Shown: positions 1 through 13,870, counted from the stretch's first letter. The stretch: DNA of 64,000 nt from Cymbidium sinense (GCA_021442155.1 CM038232.1:59489436-59553435), one strand, 5' to 3'. The notes: a model not told the origin generated them from the sequence alone. Program-made: numbers and translations.

Positions 1-2333
1 AATCTCATTTTAAAGGCTTAGGTTATATTCAAGATAATTAAAAGATTTAGCAACCCCTTAGATGAATGATGTTTGTTCTAATATCATACATATTATATTA
101 ATTCATTCTTGAATAGGGAGGGTCTCCACTCTTGCATGATAGGGGAATGCTTGACCTATGAGGGCATCCCTTGTAGTAGAGAACAACTCCTCTCGCTAAT
201 TTAGCCAATAATATAACTTCATCGTGCATTTAGGCATAATTATCCTAAGCCTTTGTCCAAATTAATGTGTCAAAATGATATAAAAATTTAAAAAAAATTT
301 ACAATTAGTCTAACTTATATGCTCATGTCAGTCATGATCTAATCTCTTAGGGAGTGAGTTTTGGACTTCAGTCTCCTCTCTAATTAAATAACAGCCTAGC
401 TATCTTATAATTACATATGACCAGCTTACATTATTTTAAATCATAGAAGGTGTTAGCTGGCAGCAACTCTAAGCGGTTGTAAGTCCAGAAGAGTCAAGAT
501 GGGTTTATTCTCTCTTATGGAGATAAACCATTACGTCCCATTTTTCACTTAAATTTAGGTCATACTTTTGGCTTATGGTAAAGCTTCCTAGATTTAGGAT
601 CTGAGGTTACTTATTTTCTTTCAAACTATGAGTATAAGTCCTCAACTCTTAAGCATTTTCACAATCTTGTGTTAATAGACTAAAAGCCCTAGCATTGTAA
701 TAAATATTTAACTTAATTTAAGATAAATTTTCTCTTTTAAATGTATAAAGCCTCATCATATGATAGATTAGAGTGCACACTAGGCTTCCTAGTATCATGA
801 GTGCTCCATACTTGTTTCCCTTGAAATCCAAAATAAGTCTTTCCAAATTGAACCTTCCTATTTGATTTTCCAAAAATACTCAATCCTTTGATAGTCTAAA
901 CTTAAAATCTTTGGAGATAATGATTGACTACTTTAATCGAGTATTCTTAGAAAATTTTAATTTTCTAGGATGTAATAAACTATGGAAGCTTGCTTCCATA
1001 GGAAACTAAAGAACTCGGCATAAAATAAACTATGCTTTACTTTTCATGTAAAGTGGGGGAAGGATCTTTGGTATATAAGAAGACACATCTGCCTTAGGAG
1101 TCCTTATTAGGTGATTAGGTTCATTGTAAGGTGATATTTTCATCTTTTTGAGATAGTACATTATACTTTAATATTGTATCTGATAACTTCAATAAGTACC
1201 CCCTAAGATCTATGTGGTGTCTGTATGACTCCAAATTAAAACACCACATGGATAAAATAAAAAATAATAATACAACACAATCAAACATTGGCCTAACCTA
1301 AGTCTAGGAATGGTATCTATCTAATGTATATGCAAGAGTTAATGTAGTAAGACAAACCCATACTTTAATATTTAAATTGTAATTTGAGAGTGAAGTTTAA
1401 TATATTACCACTAGGTGGTTCCAATTGAAATGATTAATAATTTAAAGATTAAATCTTACATTCTAATTTAACTTGAGTTGACGTTAAATTTAATATTTTG
1501 AAGATTATGAGGAACAATGGGCCCTACTTATGATAAGGCATACTCCTCCTTACACTCTATCTATATTTTGATTCTAAAGGTAGGTTTAATGACTTTTTAT
1601 CTTTATAATGAAGCATTGTATTTTAATTAAGTCCTAAATTTGAAATTGTAATCATATGAAAGACATCTTAAGATTAATGGGCATAAGCCATGGCCATGAT
1701 TCTTCTTTATGATATTGCTCAGACTTCTACATCATCTTCATCATATGTATATATTTATATTTTAATTCTAAGTATTAGATATGCATTTTTTATTACTACT
1801 TAAGAACATTTAATTTAATTTACCTATCATTTTTGTTTGAGGCATTTAGCTCATTTATGCATGCATGTATACATATGTTTTTTATAATGATTTTAATTAA
1901 GGATTTACATAAGTAGTAAGAGTATAAATGTGACTACATTGATGCATATGCATTTGGTAGAAAACAATGAAACATTTAATTTACATATATTTCTCTCTAT
2001 AATTCTTAGGTGTGTGCCACTATTAAACAAGCTAATCGAGGTATCTAAGACTGCCTTCGGACTAGTAGCCCTACACCTTAGGGTGTCTAGACTATATGCC
2101 TTAAAGATATATTGATGATGTATATGACTAATATATTTTGATTAAACCTATTAATTTAAAACTCATAAATACACTTCAATTTTTCTAAAAAAAAGAAAAA
2201 TACTTTTAAAATTTACTAATGATAATAGCCTTAACGAGTGTAATTAATATAACCTGAACTTAAAAGTTATCATTTTAAACATGGATGCAAATGAATTGGA
2301 ATCAATCATACACCTTCAAGTTGATAGAGAAAG

Positions 2334-2365
<32 letters not shown>

Positions 2366-4779
2366 CATAAGATAATTGACTTATGGTATTAATTCTCAAG
2401 GCTAATCACATGAGTATAGCATCATTTAAACTTAATTAAGCTTCTTCTCTTTTAATTAGCATATTCATATTGAATTTAATTAGGCTTATTAAAGAAGAAA
2501 TATTCCAAAGTTATCACATGCCCCTCTTTGTTCATTAACGGATTTAAAAGTGAAATAAGTAATTTTTATGATGTAAGTAAGGTTTAATAAATATTAAAGC
2601 TAATTAAGTCGAAAGAGCCCAAAAATTTAATTAGATATTAAATATAAGCCCAAAAATTTTGGAAACATTATTAAACATAGATAAATATAAACAAAATAAA
2701 CCCTAAAATTTTAATGCAAATGAGCTTATATTTTATATTTAATTAAATAAATAGGAAAAACTCAAAATCATCAATTACACTCAAAATACCCCAAACCAAT
2801 TGAAGATTTTGATTTCATTGGAAACCTCTCTATTAGCTAAAGCGCAAAGAGGGGTTGATTATAATTTTAAAAATATGAATAATTAGTTATGAATTTTCTA
2901 AGTCGTAGGCTAATTAATTAATTATTTAATTATTAAAAGTCCTCTTAATGAAGATTTAGAGGATTAATTAGGACCAAAAGTCCTAATCATTTTTTTAGGC
3001 ATCATTAAGACCTCCTAACTCTTTTAAGCATTTAAAATATTTTTTCTAATTCTTTATTATTTATTAAATTAATAGATCACCAAAATAGGTAATTAGGGAA
3101 TAAAAATATTTATTTCCTAATGCATTTGTCTAGTTGGCTTGAAATAATTATGGGAGTCAAAGGTCATCCCATAAGACATTCACCAAAAATCTCAAGTCAT
3201 TTTCCCAAATAATTAGGGTATAATTTCAACATTAATAAAAAATATTAAACTCTAATTAACCTTAATACACTGAATAAAAATTAAAGATTTTATTTTATTT
3301 TTCTTCATTCTCCTCTATTCAAGCTTTCCAATAAGCTTTAATTTATATATTTTTTAAATTTTTTCTATAACTAGTTATAATTTTTAGAAGTTTTAGCTAA
3401 TTAAACACATTTTCAAACATATTTAATGGTTTACATAGTAAGTACTGATGCGGCCATGCTTTATGTGCAACACCTTGGGATTGGTTAAACCATCTCGCAT
3501 AGTAGTTAATGGGGTGGTGGAGGATGTGGTTTTGCCCTGAGCCATTTGATCAAAGATGGAATGGCTTTAATTAATCTGATGGTTTATAGAGAACAAATTA
3601 GAGAAAAAGCTAATGTAATTAATCCCAGTCGTCCATCCTAATCATGCGAGATGGATGGCTAATAATTTATCTCTAACCTTTGAAGAGAGACAAACACCTT
3701 TAATCTTTCACCACTTGATCTGACCTAATTTTAGCTCAATTCAATGCAAGATTGACTCCATTAAGATCAAAATTAAAAATGCAAGGGTTTCTATAATTGG
3801 ATCTACACTAGACTCGAATCTACTTCACAAAACACCAACACATATTAGTTATCTATGGTTTGTGAGAAAATTCCCTTGTTGGAGCAAAAGCCCAGCAGTT
3901 TGACATGTGAGGTAGCTTCCCTTGAAGAGGCGAAGCCCTACTAAGAAGATGATTGGTTGCCTCCTAGCCAATTGTTCTTGAGAACATACTATATCATTGC
4001 TTGCTAGAGTTCAGTCAAACTCTATGCTTTGGTGATTAAATCGAGTGAGTCTCAATCCATTCTTGCTTGTGAGGAAGTAAGAAAGGTGTGTGAAATTTTA
4101 ATTGGTATTTGGTGTGGGATTAATATGGCTAGGTATGGGAGATGTCTAGGTTGAAGGGTGTTTGGTGTCGCTGGCAATGAAGTGCTCGAAGAGTTCAAGG
4201 GAAAGCTTAAGACTGGCTCTAAAGGAAGAGTGAAAGTGTGTGTAACGTTTGGAGGGTTGGGGCATAGTATACTCTCCTCCCCATATAAACCATCCTTTTT
4301 GGTTAATTTAGCTTTGGACAGCTAGCCAAGCAATGGGCAGGCTCAATTTTACTTAGGACTAATGAAGTGGACTTCCTTGGGTGCCTAAGGGAGTTTGGTG
4401 GCCTCGCATGAGGTAGGAAACCCATGGTTCGTAAACCAAGGGTCGACCATGTTAAAGGGGACTTCACCTTGATCAATGGTTGAACCAAAAAGCTTTAGGT
4501 ATTGCATGAGCAACATGGGTGACCTTAAGACATGCTAAGCATGAACCTTAGCCAAAATGAGGGGTTAGACTTTGTTATTCTTAGATTTTTTTTTGTCTTA
4601 TTTGGACCTTTTGGTTCACTTAGTTTGGGCTAGGCAAAGTTCACCAAGGTTTGGGTCGACTTAAGCAGGTATAGGGGAAGTCCAAGGATGAGTCATACCA
4701 AGTTTGGTTGGATTTGGACTTATTTTGGTTGGGTTTGGATTATCTGGACTCTTATAGGTTAATTTAGGTTCAATTGGAT
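1..4779. other. AT-rich intergenic DNA, no gene seen
   Basis: No reading frame here is long or resembles a known family. The sequence is rich in A/T runs and short stop-studded frames. The stretch at about 3,440-4,560 is less AT-rich and has GG/CC-containing words, but none of its translations resembles a protein I know. It could be the remains of an old repeat. I see no LTR ends, target duplications or poly-A tails that would define an element. Confidence 0.6.
2339..2365. repeat. (TA)n microsatellite
   Basis: An uninterrupted TA dinucleotide run of about 27 bases within AT-rich intergenic DNA. Confidence 0.95.
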
Positions 4780-5760
4780 TAGGTTAGACAATTGATCAAA
4801 TTGGGCTCAATAAGTTATTAGGTTATGTTCAAATGATAGTTTGGAACATATTGATGCCATTAATTTGAACTAATTTGTGATGGATTATAATGTAGCTCAT
4901 ATAGGTTCATATGTGTCAAATGGATTAAGTTAGCTAATTTTGTTCAACCATTAATCAAGGTGAATTCCTCTTGAAGGTCGGGGCATGTTTAGAAATGTAT
5001 TTTGAGATAATTTTAGCATTTGATTTTATTAAATATAGAATAGGTTGTGTTTTGGTTTAATTTGACCCTTCGGGTCAAATTGGGCTAAATGAACTAAGTT
5101 GGTCAATTTGGCTAAATTAGGTTAATTTGAGAGTTGAGATATGTTTGATCATCATTTTAGAAATGATTGCAAGCATTGGTTAGAACTAATTAGGGTTGGA
5201 TTGATTTTTTATTCATTTTGACCCTTTAGGTCAAATTAAGCTAATGAACCAACTTAGTTAATTTGGCTAAATTAGGCTCAATTAATCATTGAATTGTGTT
5301 CAACAATCATTTTAAGATTGATTGTAGGTTTTAAATTGGTTGAATTTGGTTTGGATTGAGTTTTAGCTTAATTCGGTCATGTAGGGTCAAATAAATCATT
5401 TGGTTAATTTTGGGTTAATTGATCAAATTGAGTTTAATTGAAGGATGTGTCATGTTTAATAATGTATTTGGACTGTTTTAGAATTGTTAGTTTGGTTCAA
5501 TTTTGACCAAAGAATTAAAATTGATTTTGGTCTTAAAGGATCTAATTGAGTCAGCTTGGAATAAGTTGACCAATTGGCCAAATTGGGTTCTAATTTGGCA
5601 TGGGATATGCTTGGTTATTTGCTTGGGATGATCTTGAAGTGTTGGTCAACCAAACTTGTAATGACTTAAGCTTGATCAAGATTTGGTCCTATAGGTTCCA
5701 TTTAGGCTAGCATGGGTTAAGTGGTCTAGGAAACCTATTTCAGGATAACTGGGTTTCATT
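4780..5760. repeat. Degenerate tandem repeat, period about 156 bp
   Basis: The block TGACCCTT-x-GGTCAAAT followed by words such as TTTGGCTAAATTAGG and a TGTTCA/ATCATTTTA segment recurs. Clear copies of the TGACCC anchor start at 5,063 and 5,219, with weaker copies near 5,375 and 5,500 and related sequence upstream near 4,790 and 4,925. Copies are strongly diverged and the strand is rich in T and G. No coding potential is seen. It may be a decayed satellite or the untranslated region of an old retroelement. Confidence 0.55.
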
Positions 5761-8700
5761 TTATGCTTGGGTGATTTTAATTGGTGTTAAAGATGATTTA
5801 AGATCAATTGAGTGTGGTATGAGGATTTCAGTTAATTAGCTTAGGTGGGGGTCCATTAATCCAATGGGTTTGGCTCTAAAGCTGACTCTTATGAGTCTTT
5901 GGGTTTGTTTGGGATTCCACCTAATCATTAAATGTGTCCTAGTTTCTAAGTGAAGGAGATCTTAAAGCCTAGATTTGATCCTAGGTCTAAAGAGTGATAG
6001 ATGTCAACCTCTCTAAAAGTAAGGTCAACATTCACTAATCAAAATAAGATTACAAACACTCTCACATACTCTTTTACATTGGGCAAGTACAACCCCTAAC
6101 AATGTACTTTCCTACACCGGCCAAGTACAACCCCAACAAATTTAAGAAATAAGAAGTGAATATCTTTCTCTCAACTTTAAAATAAATTTTACACTCAAGC
6201 CCACTAATCAATAATAAGACAAATAAGATAGAGCTCAAAGTTTATTTATTCTTTTTATGATAAAGCATGCAATGTTATGAAATTAATGGAAAGTGTTTGA
6301 AAAAAATTTTCTTTGAATAATATTTGTACAAAGTGAAATGATAATTTGAAAACATGAACTTGAAAATAATTTACTACAAAGTTTTTAAAATAATTTGACT
6401 TTTAAGATAACTTACATGAAGTACAAAATCAAAGATCTATAAAGTGAAAACTTTGACTAAAAAAATAATTGTAAAAGCCTTACGAAGATAATCTTAACTT
6501 AAATCAAATTTGAAACAAAACTGTAAGATTAAAATCAATCTTTAAAACATTTGCTCAAAGTTAAATAAAAACATCTTGAAAAATAATAATTCTAAAAACC
6601 TTAAAAGAATGATTTCACAAAACAAATTACAATCAATGACAAGATGAACTATTCAAATCACTTGGAATATAAATGAAAAGAACTTTTAGAAAATCTTCAA
6701 CATTATTAATAGCAATTTTTTAAATCAAAATCAAAGCATCAAAACCAGGAACACAATTTTTTAAAACAACTTAAAAGATGTATGCTCTTAAAACAAAGCC
6801 AAACAAAAATTCATCATAAAGTCATGACCACTCGTAGTTATTTAAACACTTAAAAGATGAATAAGAAGATATTATAGTAACTTAGAAAACTCAAATCAAA
6901 TCCTTCTTATTCAACTTAAAAAATAAAAATATTAAGCACACTAAGTTGTAAAAAGCATAAAGATCTTAAGAACCAAAACACAAGTATATTACAATATGTA
7001 CTATTCAAATCTCTTGAAAGATGAACTAAAAAGAAATTTAAAAAATCTTTACCAATGTTAAAATAAATAATTTTCAATCAACATAACACATCACAATCAT
7101 GGATGAAGATTGAAAACAAATTTGAGAAATGAAGATCAAATCAAAATCAAGTAAAGATAAAAAAAAATTCAACCAACTTGACTTTATATTAAAATGATCT
7201 TGATGAAATTCAAATTGAAGAAACTTTAAAAGGAAGTGAAATCCAAAAGCCCTAAATTTAAATATTTGAAAAATCAAATTGAAAAAACTTATATTTTTCA
7301 ACCGTTGTAATCCAAGACCCTAAACATGAACATAAACCATGATATTATGTAAGAATGAAACACTTAAAAGTGGAATGAGAGAGAATTATAATAATTTGGA
7401 AAGCTTAAATCAAATCCTTTCACTCAACTTAAAAGATCAAAATAATAAGTATATTAAATATGAAAGTTTGAAAAGATCATACTCAAGCCTCTTGAAAAAA
7501 GAAAGAAAATGAAATAATAGCATTGAAGAATACTCTTCCAAACCAAAGAGAGTGCTTGAAGAAGATGTGAAATTCTCCTCAAGTGAATGCTTGAAGTGAA
7601 TGCAAAAAAGGAGAGGAAATATAGCCTTGAACACTTAACTAATTAACGCTTGAAAGAATGTTGGAAGGAGGCCAAGGAGAATCATTTTTTGCAAGAGAGA
7701 AAGAATTCACAAATGCATTCTATTAAATAGAAAATAGCCATGTGTAGTGGTCGACCAAAGCACAAGAAAATAGGAGGGAAAATAACGGGAGAAAATAATA
7801 TAAAAAGGATTTAAATCAAATTCAAAATTCATATAAATAAATTCGAATTTAAATCAAATCAATTTAAAGAAGTGTGGGACATTTGAGCATAATAAAATAA
7901 ACTCTAATTAATCATGTAATTAATTAATTAATGAGTTTGAATAATATTGAATTAAAATAAATCAAAAATTCAATTATGAAAGGAGCAGCCAAGACTTTCT
8001 AAATAAGAATTAATCTCGAATTAATGTGAATCTGTTAATTAAAAATTAGGAAAGATTATTTAAGAAAATTTTTATAATTAATCATAATTTAATTTTAAAT
8101 GAAAATTATTAAAGTGGACCAACCTAAGGAATATTTTAAAATAGAAAATTTTAGATGGAAAGTGCATTTATTCTTAACCCATTTAAATATAAATTTTAAT
8201 TAATTTAAATTAATTCAAAAAAGTTATAATTTAATCAATAAAAATAATTATTGGGATTACCAAAACATGCCAAAAATTAAATAAAACATTTTTGGAAACA
8301 ATTAAAGGCAATATACAATTGAAATTCAAAATATTCAAATTCAAAATTCAAATAAATTCGAAAATTTAAAATCCATTAAATAGCAGAAATTAAATGATGT
8401 GGCATTAAATTAAATAAATTCCACAAAATTTTTCGTACCAAAACATCAAAAATTTGGCCATGCATGTGGAAAAATAAAATTCAAATGAAATTATTGATTG
8501 GAGAGAGAGAAAATGAATAATATGAGGGATAAAAAGAATAATTTGAATAATTAAGTATATAAATTAATCTTCATGCAAAAAAAATCGATAGAGAATAATC
8601 TAAGCATGGAAACTAATTAATGAAGAGGAAAAAAAACACTCAAATCACTTTTAGATGCAACAGATAATGCTTAAACTCATGCAAGTAGTTAAATTATCCA

Positions 8701-9038
8701 AATATGATAATTACATGAAATAGTGAAAATTTGACGTAAATAAAATATGGAAAAATATGTGAAAATCAAAATAAATGATATCAAAAAAAATTTGTAGTAA
8801 TTATTTTTATATTAATGAGCTCTTATTTATCTTATATTATAAATTTTAAGAAGATATTCATTTTACCTAAACAACCTGAGTGTGGTAGATTTTCTAAAAC
8901 ACTTAAAATAAATAATTAATTATTTCAAGTATATATATTTATCATCAATAAAAATATAAATTAAAAATGATAATTATATTATTTTATGTAGATAATTTTA
9001 TCTACAAAGAAACTGTTAATCTTCATAATATAAGATTT
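5761..9038. other. AT-rich intergenic DNA, no gene seen
   Basis: Very AT-rich sequence (runs of TTAATTAA, AAATTTT) with only short spurious reading frames on the minus strand at about 7,070-7,640, whose translations are low-complexity and Phe/Leu/Ser-rich. A short imperfect duplication with the word AAGTACAACCCC occurs at about 6,084 and 6,124. Nothing else can be supported. Confidence 0.6.
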
Positions 9039-9043
9039 ATTAT

Positions 9044-9889
9044 TGATATGATACTGAAAATTCTACTAGTCGAAGCACGAATCATGACGTTAAAAGCAAA
9101 ATGATCCGAAGTTGAAATTGGTCGAAATCAAGAACTTAAAATATCATTGAGAACTTTGGGATATCAGTTAAACCCCTAAAAAACTCTCAAATATGGAGTG
9201 TTTATAGTCAAATCGAGCGTCTCGACGAGCCGGATCTAACAAGTCCAAGATCTCAAAATTCTAACTTCATTTGAGCATTCAAATATTTAAAATACATTAA
9301 ATAATCAAAGGGATCATTTTGAACCGTCCGATGAAGTGGAGTGGTACGGGTTTTGCATGTATTTACAGAGACACCACTCCTCCAATCTATAAAAAGCCTC
9401 TCATTCCTCATATGAGGGGAGTCCAAGCAAGAGAGAGGAGAGAGCTCTAAAGCTTGAAGATCCTTCAAGCACAATCGTGCCACCACTCGATGGTCGTCAA
9501 CCACCGCCGCTGATCCTCGCCATCGCCAATCTCTGTTGGTCTCCATCATGATGACCTTCATCATCAGTCGATGTTCCCCACTGTCCACCATCATCTGCTA
9601 CCACTAGCAACTGTTACAACCTGACCGTTGTTACATAGTTGTTGTTCCTTTCTCATATACAATTCTGTAATCCCGTTATCGGGAAGATTTTGTACTCTGA
9701 AATAGATACATAGTGGAAGATTCTTACTGGGCTAGGCCCCGTGGTTTTTCCCTCTTTTCGAGATTTTTCACATAAAAATTCTGGAGTTTTCTTATTCACT
9801 CTTTAAATACATGTGTGTGTGCTGAATTTCACAACAAAGCTAAGGCATAAACTTTCACTCTATCGTAACTAGTTTTCTAGCACGCAACA
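9044..9889 (+). repeat. 5' LTR of Element 1
   Basis: Begins TGATATGATACTGAAAATTC and ends GCACGCAACA, giving the expected TG...CA ends. It matches 19,062-19,852 over its length, with small indels. It is preceded by the target duplication ATTAT at 9,039-9,043. The LTR is about 846 bp, some 55 bp longer than its partner; most of the difference lies in the last 250 bp. Confidence 0.93.
9387..9396 (+). promoter_or_regulatory. Candidate TATA box of the Element 1 LTR
   Basis: CTATAAAAAG lies about 340 bp into the 5' LTR. The 3' LTR has CTATAAATAG at the matching place (19,399-19,408), and Element 2 has CTATAAATAG at 30,016-30,025. Conservation between copies supports it as the promoter core driving the element transcript. 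The start site is inferred only. Confidence 0.6.
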
Positions 9890-9910
9890 GTTTGACGCCG
9901 CCTGTGGGAA
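9890..9910 (+). other. Post-LTR primer-binding-site region of Element 1
   Basis: Directly after the 5' LTR comes GTTTGACGCCGCCTGTGGGA. Element 2 has GTTTGCGCCGTCTGTGGGA at the same place. This position is where minus-strand DNA synthesis is primed by a host tRNA. The matching tRNA cannot be named without a comparison. Confidence 0.6.
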
Positions 9911-9949
9911 GAGAACCCATCAATCATAATTTCTGTGAACACTCGTATT

Positions 9950-11436
9950 ATGGCTAATAGGAGCAATACCCATCACAACGGATCCTCCTGCTCTAACTCC
10001 CATCACTCTCAAAATCAATCCTTGAACCAAGGGCCGCTTCACCACAATAGGCGTGACCACCGGTGAATGCGCGGAGGATCTCAGAAGATCGTCTCCGAAT
10101 GGAAGAGTCCCAAAATGAGATGATCCGACTTTTGAGATGAACACAACGGCCATTGCCACAGCAAATACACCTCCCCCAAGATCGATCGTTAGCCGCGAGA
10201 GGTCAAAATGTCGATCTCCTTAACAATGAAGTTCCTCCGCTTCCTGACCGTGATACTGATCTCCTTGACACTGCTAATTCTACTCATCCATCACGTGAAG
10301 CTCAACAGACTGCTAATCCACCAATTATTGCGAGTAGCTTGACCCATTCTCATCCTGTTGATCTCACTCGTCATGTTACATGTGCTGAATTATGATGCTT
10401 AATGCAAGACGAATTTCACCTTCAAGACAGAAATCATCTTCCTCCTCATCGCGGCTATGAAGAATCCTCACCTTTAGTTGAAGCTATTCTTCAACAGCCT
10501 ATTCCCGTGGGTTTCAAGCTTCCTAGCATTGATTCCTATGATGGGCGACTAACCCACATGAACACATCAATCATTATAGGACTATCATGCATATTCAACA
10601 AGTTCCTGACACACTGCTTTGTTAGGTCTTTCCCATTACCCTCAAGGGGCAAGCTCGCACTTGGTTCTACTCTCTTACAAGGGGATCCATCCGTACCTTT
10701 GACGAACTCACTAAGATTTTTGTGGAACAGGTCATTGCAAATCGGAGTATCATTAAAGATTCCTCTCACCTCTCTGGCATTCGTCAAAATAAGGGTGAAT
10801 CAATTAAGGAATACTTCCAGAGGTTCTCCTTAGAAGCTCGTCAAATACCTGGAGTAGACCCTGAACTATTCAGAGGAGTTTTCCTTGGAGGGCTCCATCC
10901 AGAGCCTTTTTACTCATCACTAATGTGAGATACGGTCCACTCATATGCCGACTTGGCTTATCGCATGGAAGCACAAATCTCTGTTGATGAGACTGTTACT
11001 GCCCATCGCAAATAATTTGAGCAATCTACAAGAAAATGTAAGAGCACCCCAGGGAATACGGACCGATCGTCCTATCAAAAGAAGCAACAAGGCAGTCGTG
11101 ATCTCCGTCCACGGCCCCCATATCAACGACGTGAATCACGACCCGAAAAGAAATACACGTCGCTGAACACATCTCGTGTTAACCTCCTAATGGCTATTCG
11201 AGATGAAGAAAATATCATGTGGCCGCATCCACTGAAACCAAATTTAGGAAATCAGAAGCGATATTGCCACTTCCATTGAAGTCGTGGACATACTACTGAG
11301 GCATGCAAACAACTCAAAGAAGAAATTGAGAGGCTCATTCAGCAAGGATGTCTACGTCGATTTGTGAAGAATCAATCGACTCAAACAAACATACCTCCAA
11401 CTAGGGGGCAACCAAGACAATCATCACAGAAATAAC
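9950..11436 (+). pseudogene. gag: Element 1 gag remnant (capsid, nucleocapsid)
   Basis: Gag would form the cytoplasmic particle that packages element RNA. The likely start is the ATG at 9,950, followed by an Asn/His/Ser-rich N-terminus that stops within about 40 codons at 10,063. Further frames carry the capsid part. KLPSIDSYDGR at about 10,520 matches the FKLP-x-YDG start of plant gypsy capsids. A TWFYSL-like helix, the GESIKEYFQRF segment and FLGGLHPEPF near 10,880 follow. The nucleocapsid near 11,258 has CHFH...H...C, then a KEEIERLIQQG-type tail. At least one frameshift near 10,570-10,620 and several stops break the gene. The frame ends with TAA at 11,434-11,436. Confidence 0.85.
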
Positions 11437-12059
11437 AAAATAATCATCAAATAGTTGGAGAAATTAAAATAATCACAGGAGGACCAATACTATCTAATCA
11501 AGTTATCATTACCATCTCTGAAGAGCCAAAGTTAAAGAAGTCTCGTACTGATCATTCCATCACTTTTAATGACTCGAACTTAGAAGGAGTATATGTTCCT
11601 CATCAAGATCCACTTGTCATCAGCGCAGGGATCGGTGACTCATGCTATAATGTTAAGAGAATTTTGATTGACAATGGGAGTTCTATTGATATCTTATTTT
11701 ACTTCACATTTCTTAACATGGTCCTGGTTAGAGAAAAGCTCTAACCCGCTACAGGACCATTGTACGGGTTTGATAATCGCCCTATACGAGTAGAGGGGAC
11801 AATCACCCTTCCTGTTATCCTTGGTGAATTTTCTCGACAAGTGGCTCATTTAATCTAATTCATGGTTGTCAAGTCAGATTCAGCATATAACGTTATCTTC
11901 GGAAGGCCCCTCCAATCAATTTTTGGTGCAATCACTTCAGTATCTCATCTTAAGATAAAATTTCTAACCCCCATTGGAGTTGGAGTGGTCTGGAAATCAA
12001 ATACAATCATGTTATCTGACAAGCTCAACCACTTCTATGACCTTGATCAAAGATTTTAA
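11437..12059 (+). pseudogene. Element 1 aspartic protease remnant
   Basis: This is the retropepsin domain that would cut the Gag-Pol polyprotein. The conserved lead PHQDPLVI is followed by the active-site region RILIDNGSSIDIL at about 11,660, in which the usual DTG/DGG reads DNG. Downstream come LYGFDNRPIRVEGTI and GEFSRQVAHLI, then an NVIFGRP flap-like end near 11,890. The same order recurs in Element 2 at 31,860-32,260. At least two in-frame stops (near 11,744 and 11,859) inactivate it. Its position between gag and RT is normal for Ty3/gypsy. Confidence 0.82.
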
Positions 12060-13060
12060 TTTTTGAGATAAAGAAGTACCCTTAAAGCGTAAGACTTGCT
12101 CTCAGTTGCATTATCAGATGACCAACCACTACGAACAGTCAAAGTGGGATATTTGCTCTCAGACGAACAAAGGAAAAAATACACAGGCTTCTTGCACAAA
12201 AATCAAGACATCTTTGCTTGGAGTCCGATAGATATGTCGGGGGTCGACCCCAATGTAATCATGCACTCCCTCAAGATTGATCCAGCATTCAAACCAATCA
12301 TCCAAAAGAAATGGAGTTTTGCACCTCGTGCTATTGAACAAGAAGTTAACAAGCTCATGGGGATTCATAATGAGAGGTACATTACCTACAAATGTTGTCA
12401 TGGTTAAGAAAACAAATAGAATATGGAGAATGTGTATTGATTACACCTTAACAAGGCTTGCAAAGATAGTTTTCCTCCTCAATTGATCAATTGATGATGT
12501 TATTCGCCATCAAATGCTCAATTTTTTGGATGCTTTTACAACCAAATAAAAATGAACCCAACGGATAAAGAAGCTCTGACATTTCAAACATATTATACCC
12601 TACCAAGTTATGTCATTTGATTAAAAATGTGCTACCTATCAATGCCTTATGAATAAGATTTTTAAAGACCTATTAGGTCGCACAATGGAGGTATATGTGG
12701 ATGACATGTTAGTGAAAAGCTTGGTAGAATCACAGCATATTTCTGACTTAGAAATATCTTTAATCTTCTTCGATATTACAACATGCGACTTAACCCAACC
12801 AAGTGTGCTTTTGGGGTTACTTCAGAAAAATTTCTTGGATTCATGGTAACCTGTCGTGGGATAGAGGCCAACCCCGAGAAAATCAAAGCTCTTAAAGATA
12901 TGACTCCTCTGAAGAATATCAAAGAAGTTCAATGTTTGAATGAACGAATTATTGCATTATCCCGCTTCCTAGCCCATTCTGGGGATAAATACATGTCATT
13001 CTTTAAAATATTAAAGGGAGCTAAAAATAATAATTTTTAATAGATTGATGAATGTCAGTC
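12060..13060 (+). pseudogene. Element 1 reverse transcriptase remnant
   Basis: The domain would copy element RNA into DNA. It opens with a QDIFAWSPIDMSGVDP segment (about 12,205), then AIEQEVNKLMG. Next come NVVMVKKTNRIWRMCIDYT (fingers) and the catalytic YVDDMLVKS at 12,690. MRLNPTKCAFGVTSEKFLGF (thumb) and a connection segment ending near 13,040 follow. The YVDD box is intact, but the segments lie in different frames and stops separate them, so no single product is possible. Confidence 0.88.
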
Positions 13061-13870
13061 TGCTTTTAAGCAACTAAGGGAGTATTTAGCATCTCCACCC
13101 CTACTATCCAAGCCTATTCAAGGAGAGATGTTATACTTATATCTCGCAGTCTCTTCCCACGTGATAAGCTCAATTTTAGTGAATAAAATGGGATACAACA
13201 ACCAATTTACTATGTCAAAGAAATTCTCCGGATATAGAAGTCATTATCCACCATGTGATAAAGGTGGCTCTTTAGTTTTCTGCAAAATTGCGTCCATACT
13301 TCCAAGCTCATACTATCGGTGTTTACACTCATTTATCATTAAGGGCCATCTCTGAAACCAAAAGCATCCGGGAGGTTAATCAAAGTGGTAGAATTGGTAG
13401 AGTTTGATATAAATTTTCTACCTCGCCCTGCTATAAAGTCTCAAGTACTCATAGACTTTATAGTGGAATGCACTACCCCAACTCTAGATGAGCTATCTGT
13501 TACATGCCTTTCATCCCCTCAATGGACCCTCTATGTTGATGGAGCTTGAAATCAGATCTTTGGTGCGGGGAATCTTACTTATTTCCCCAGAATACCGAGT
13601 ATGGACTTCGCCTAAAATTTCTTGCAACTAATAATATGGCTGAATATGAGGCTCTCATAGCAGGGTTGAGACTCTTCATTGACTGCAAAGCTCAAGACTT
13701 AGTGATGTACACTGAATCTCAACTTGTCGCATCCCAAGTTGAGGGAAACTTTAATATTTATAATTTTCAACTGGCACAATACCTCCACTTGGTGAAGTCT
13801 CTTCTTGCCCATTTCAAGACACATCAAATCATTCACATACTGCGAGAGAAGAATACTCGGTGATCTCATA
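13061..13870 (+). pseudogene. Element 1 RNase H region remnant
   Basis: RNase H removes the RNA strand during reverse transcription. A first part (13,080-13,360) retains the YLAVSSHVISSILV motif. A second domain begins with WTLYVDGA near 13,525 and continues with NNMAEYEALIAGLRL (about 13,630) and a YTESQLV segment, ending near the INHILREKN-like words at 13,850. A second RNase H module of this kind is known in the Tat lineage, but the lineage should be settled by phylogeny. A stop follows YVDGA directly and frames shift between parts. Confidence 0.78.

Noticed and set aside
3490..3654. 11-bp inverted pair CCATCTCGCAT / ATGCGAGATGG
   Set aside because: A single short foldback with a 143-bp loop, not flanked by a duplication; could be chance.
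7074..7634. Minus-strand frames of 75 and 65 codons
   Set aside because: Phe/Leu/Ser-rich products of AT-rich DNA without any family resemblance.
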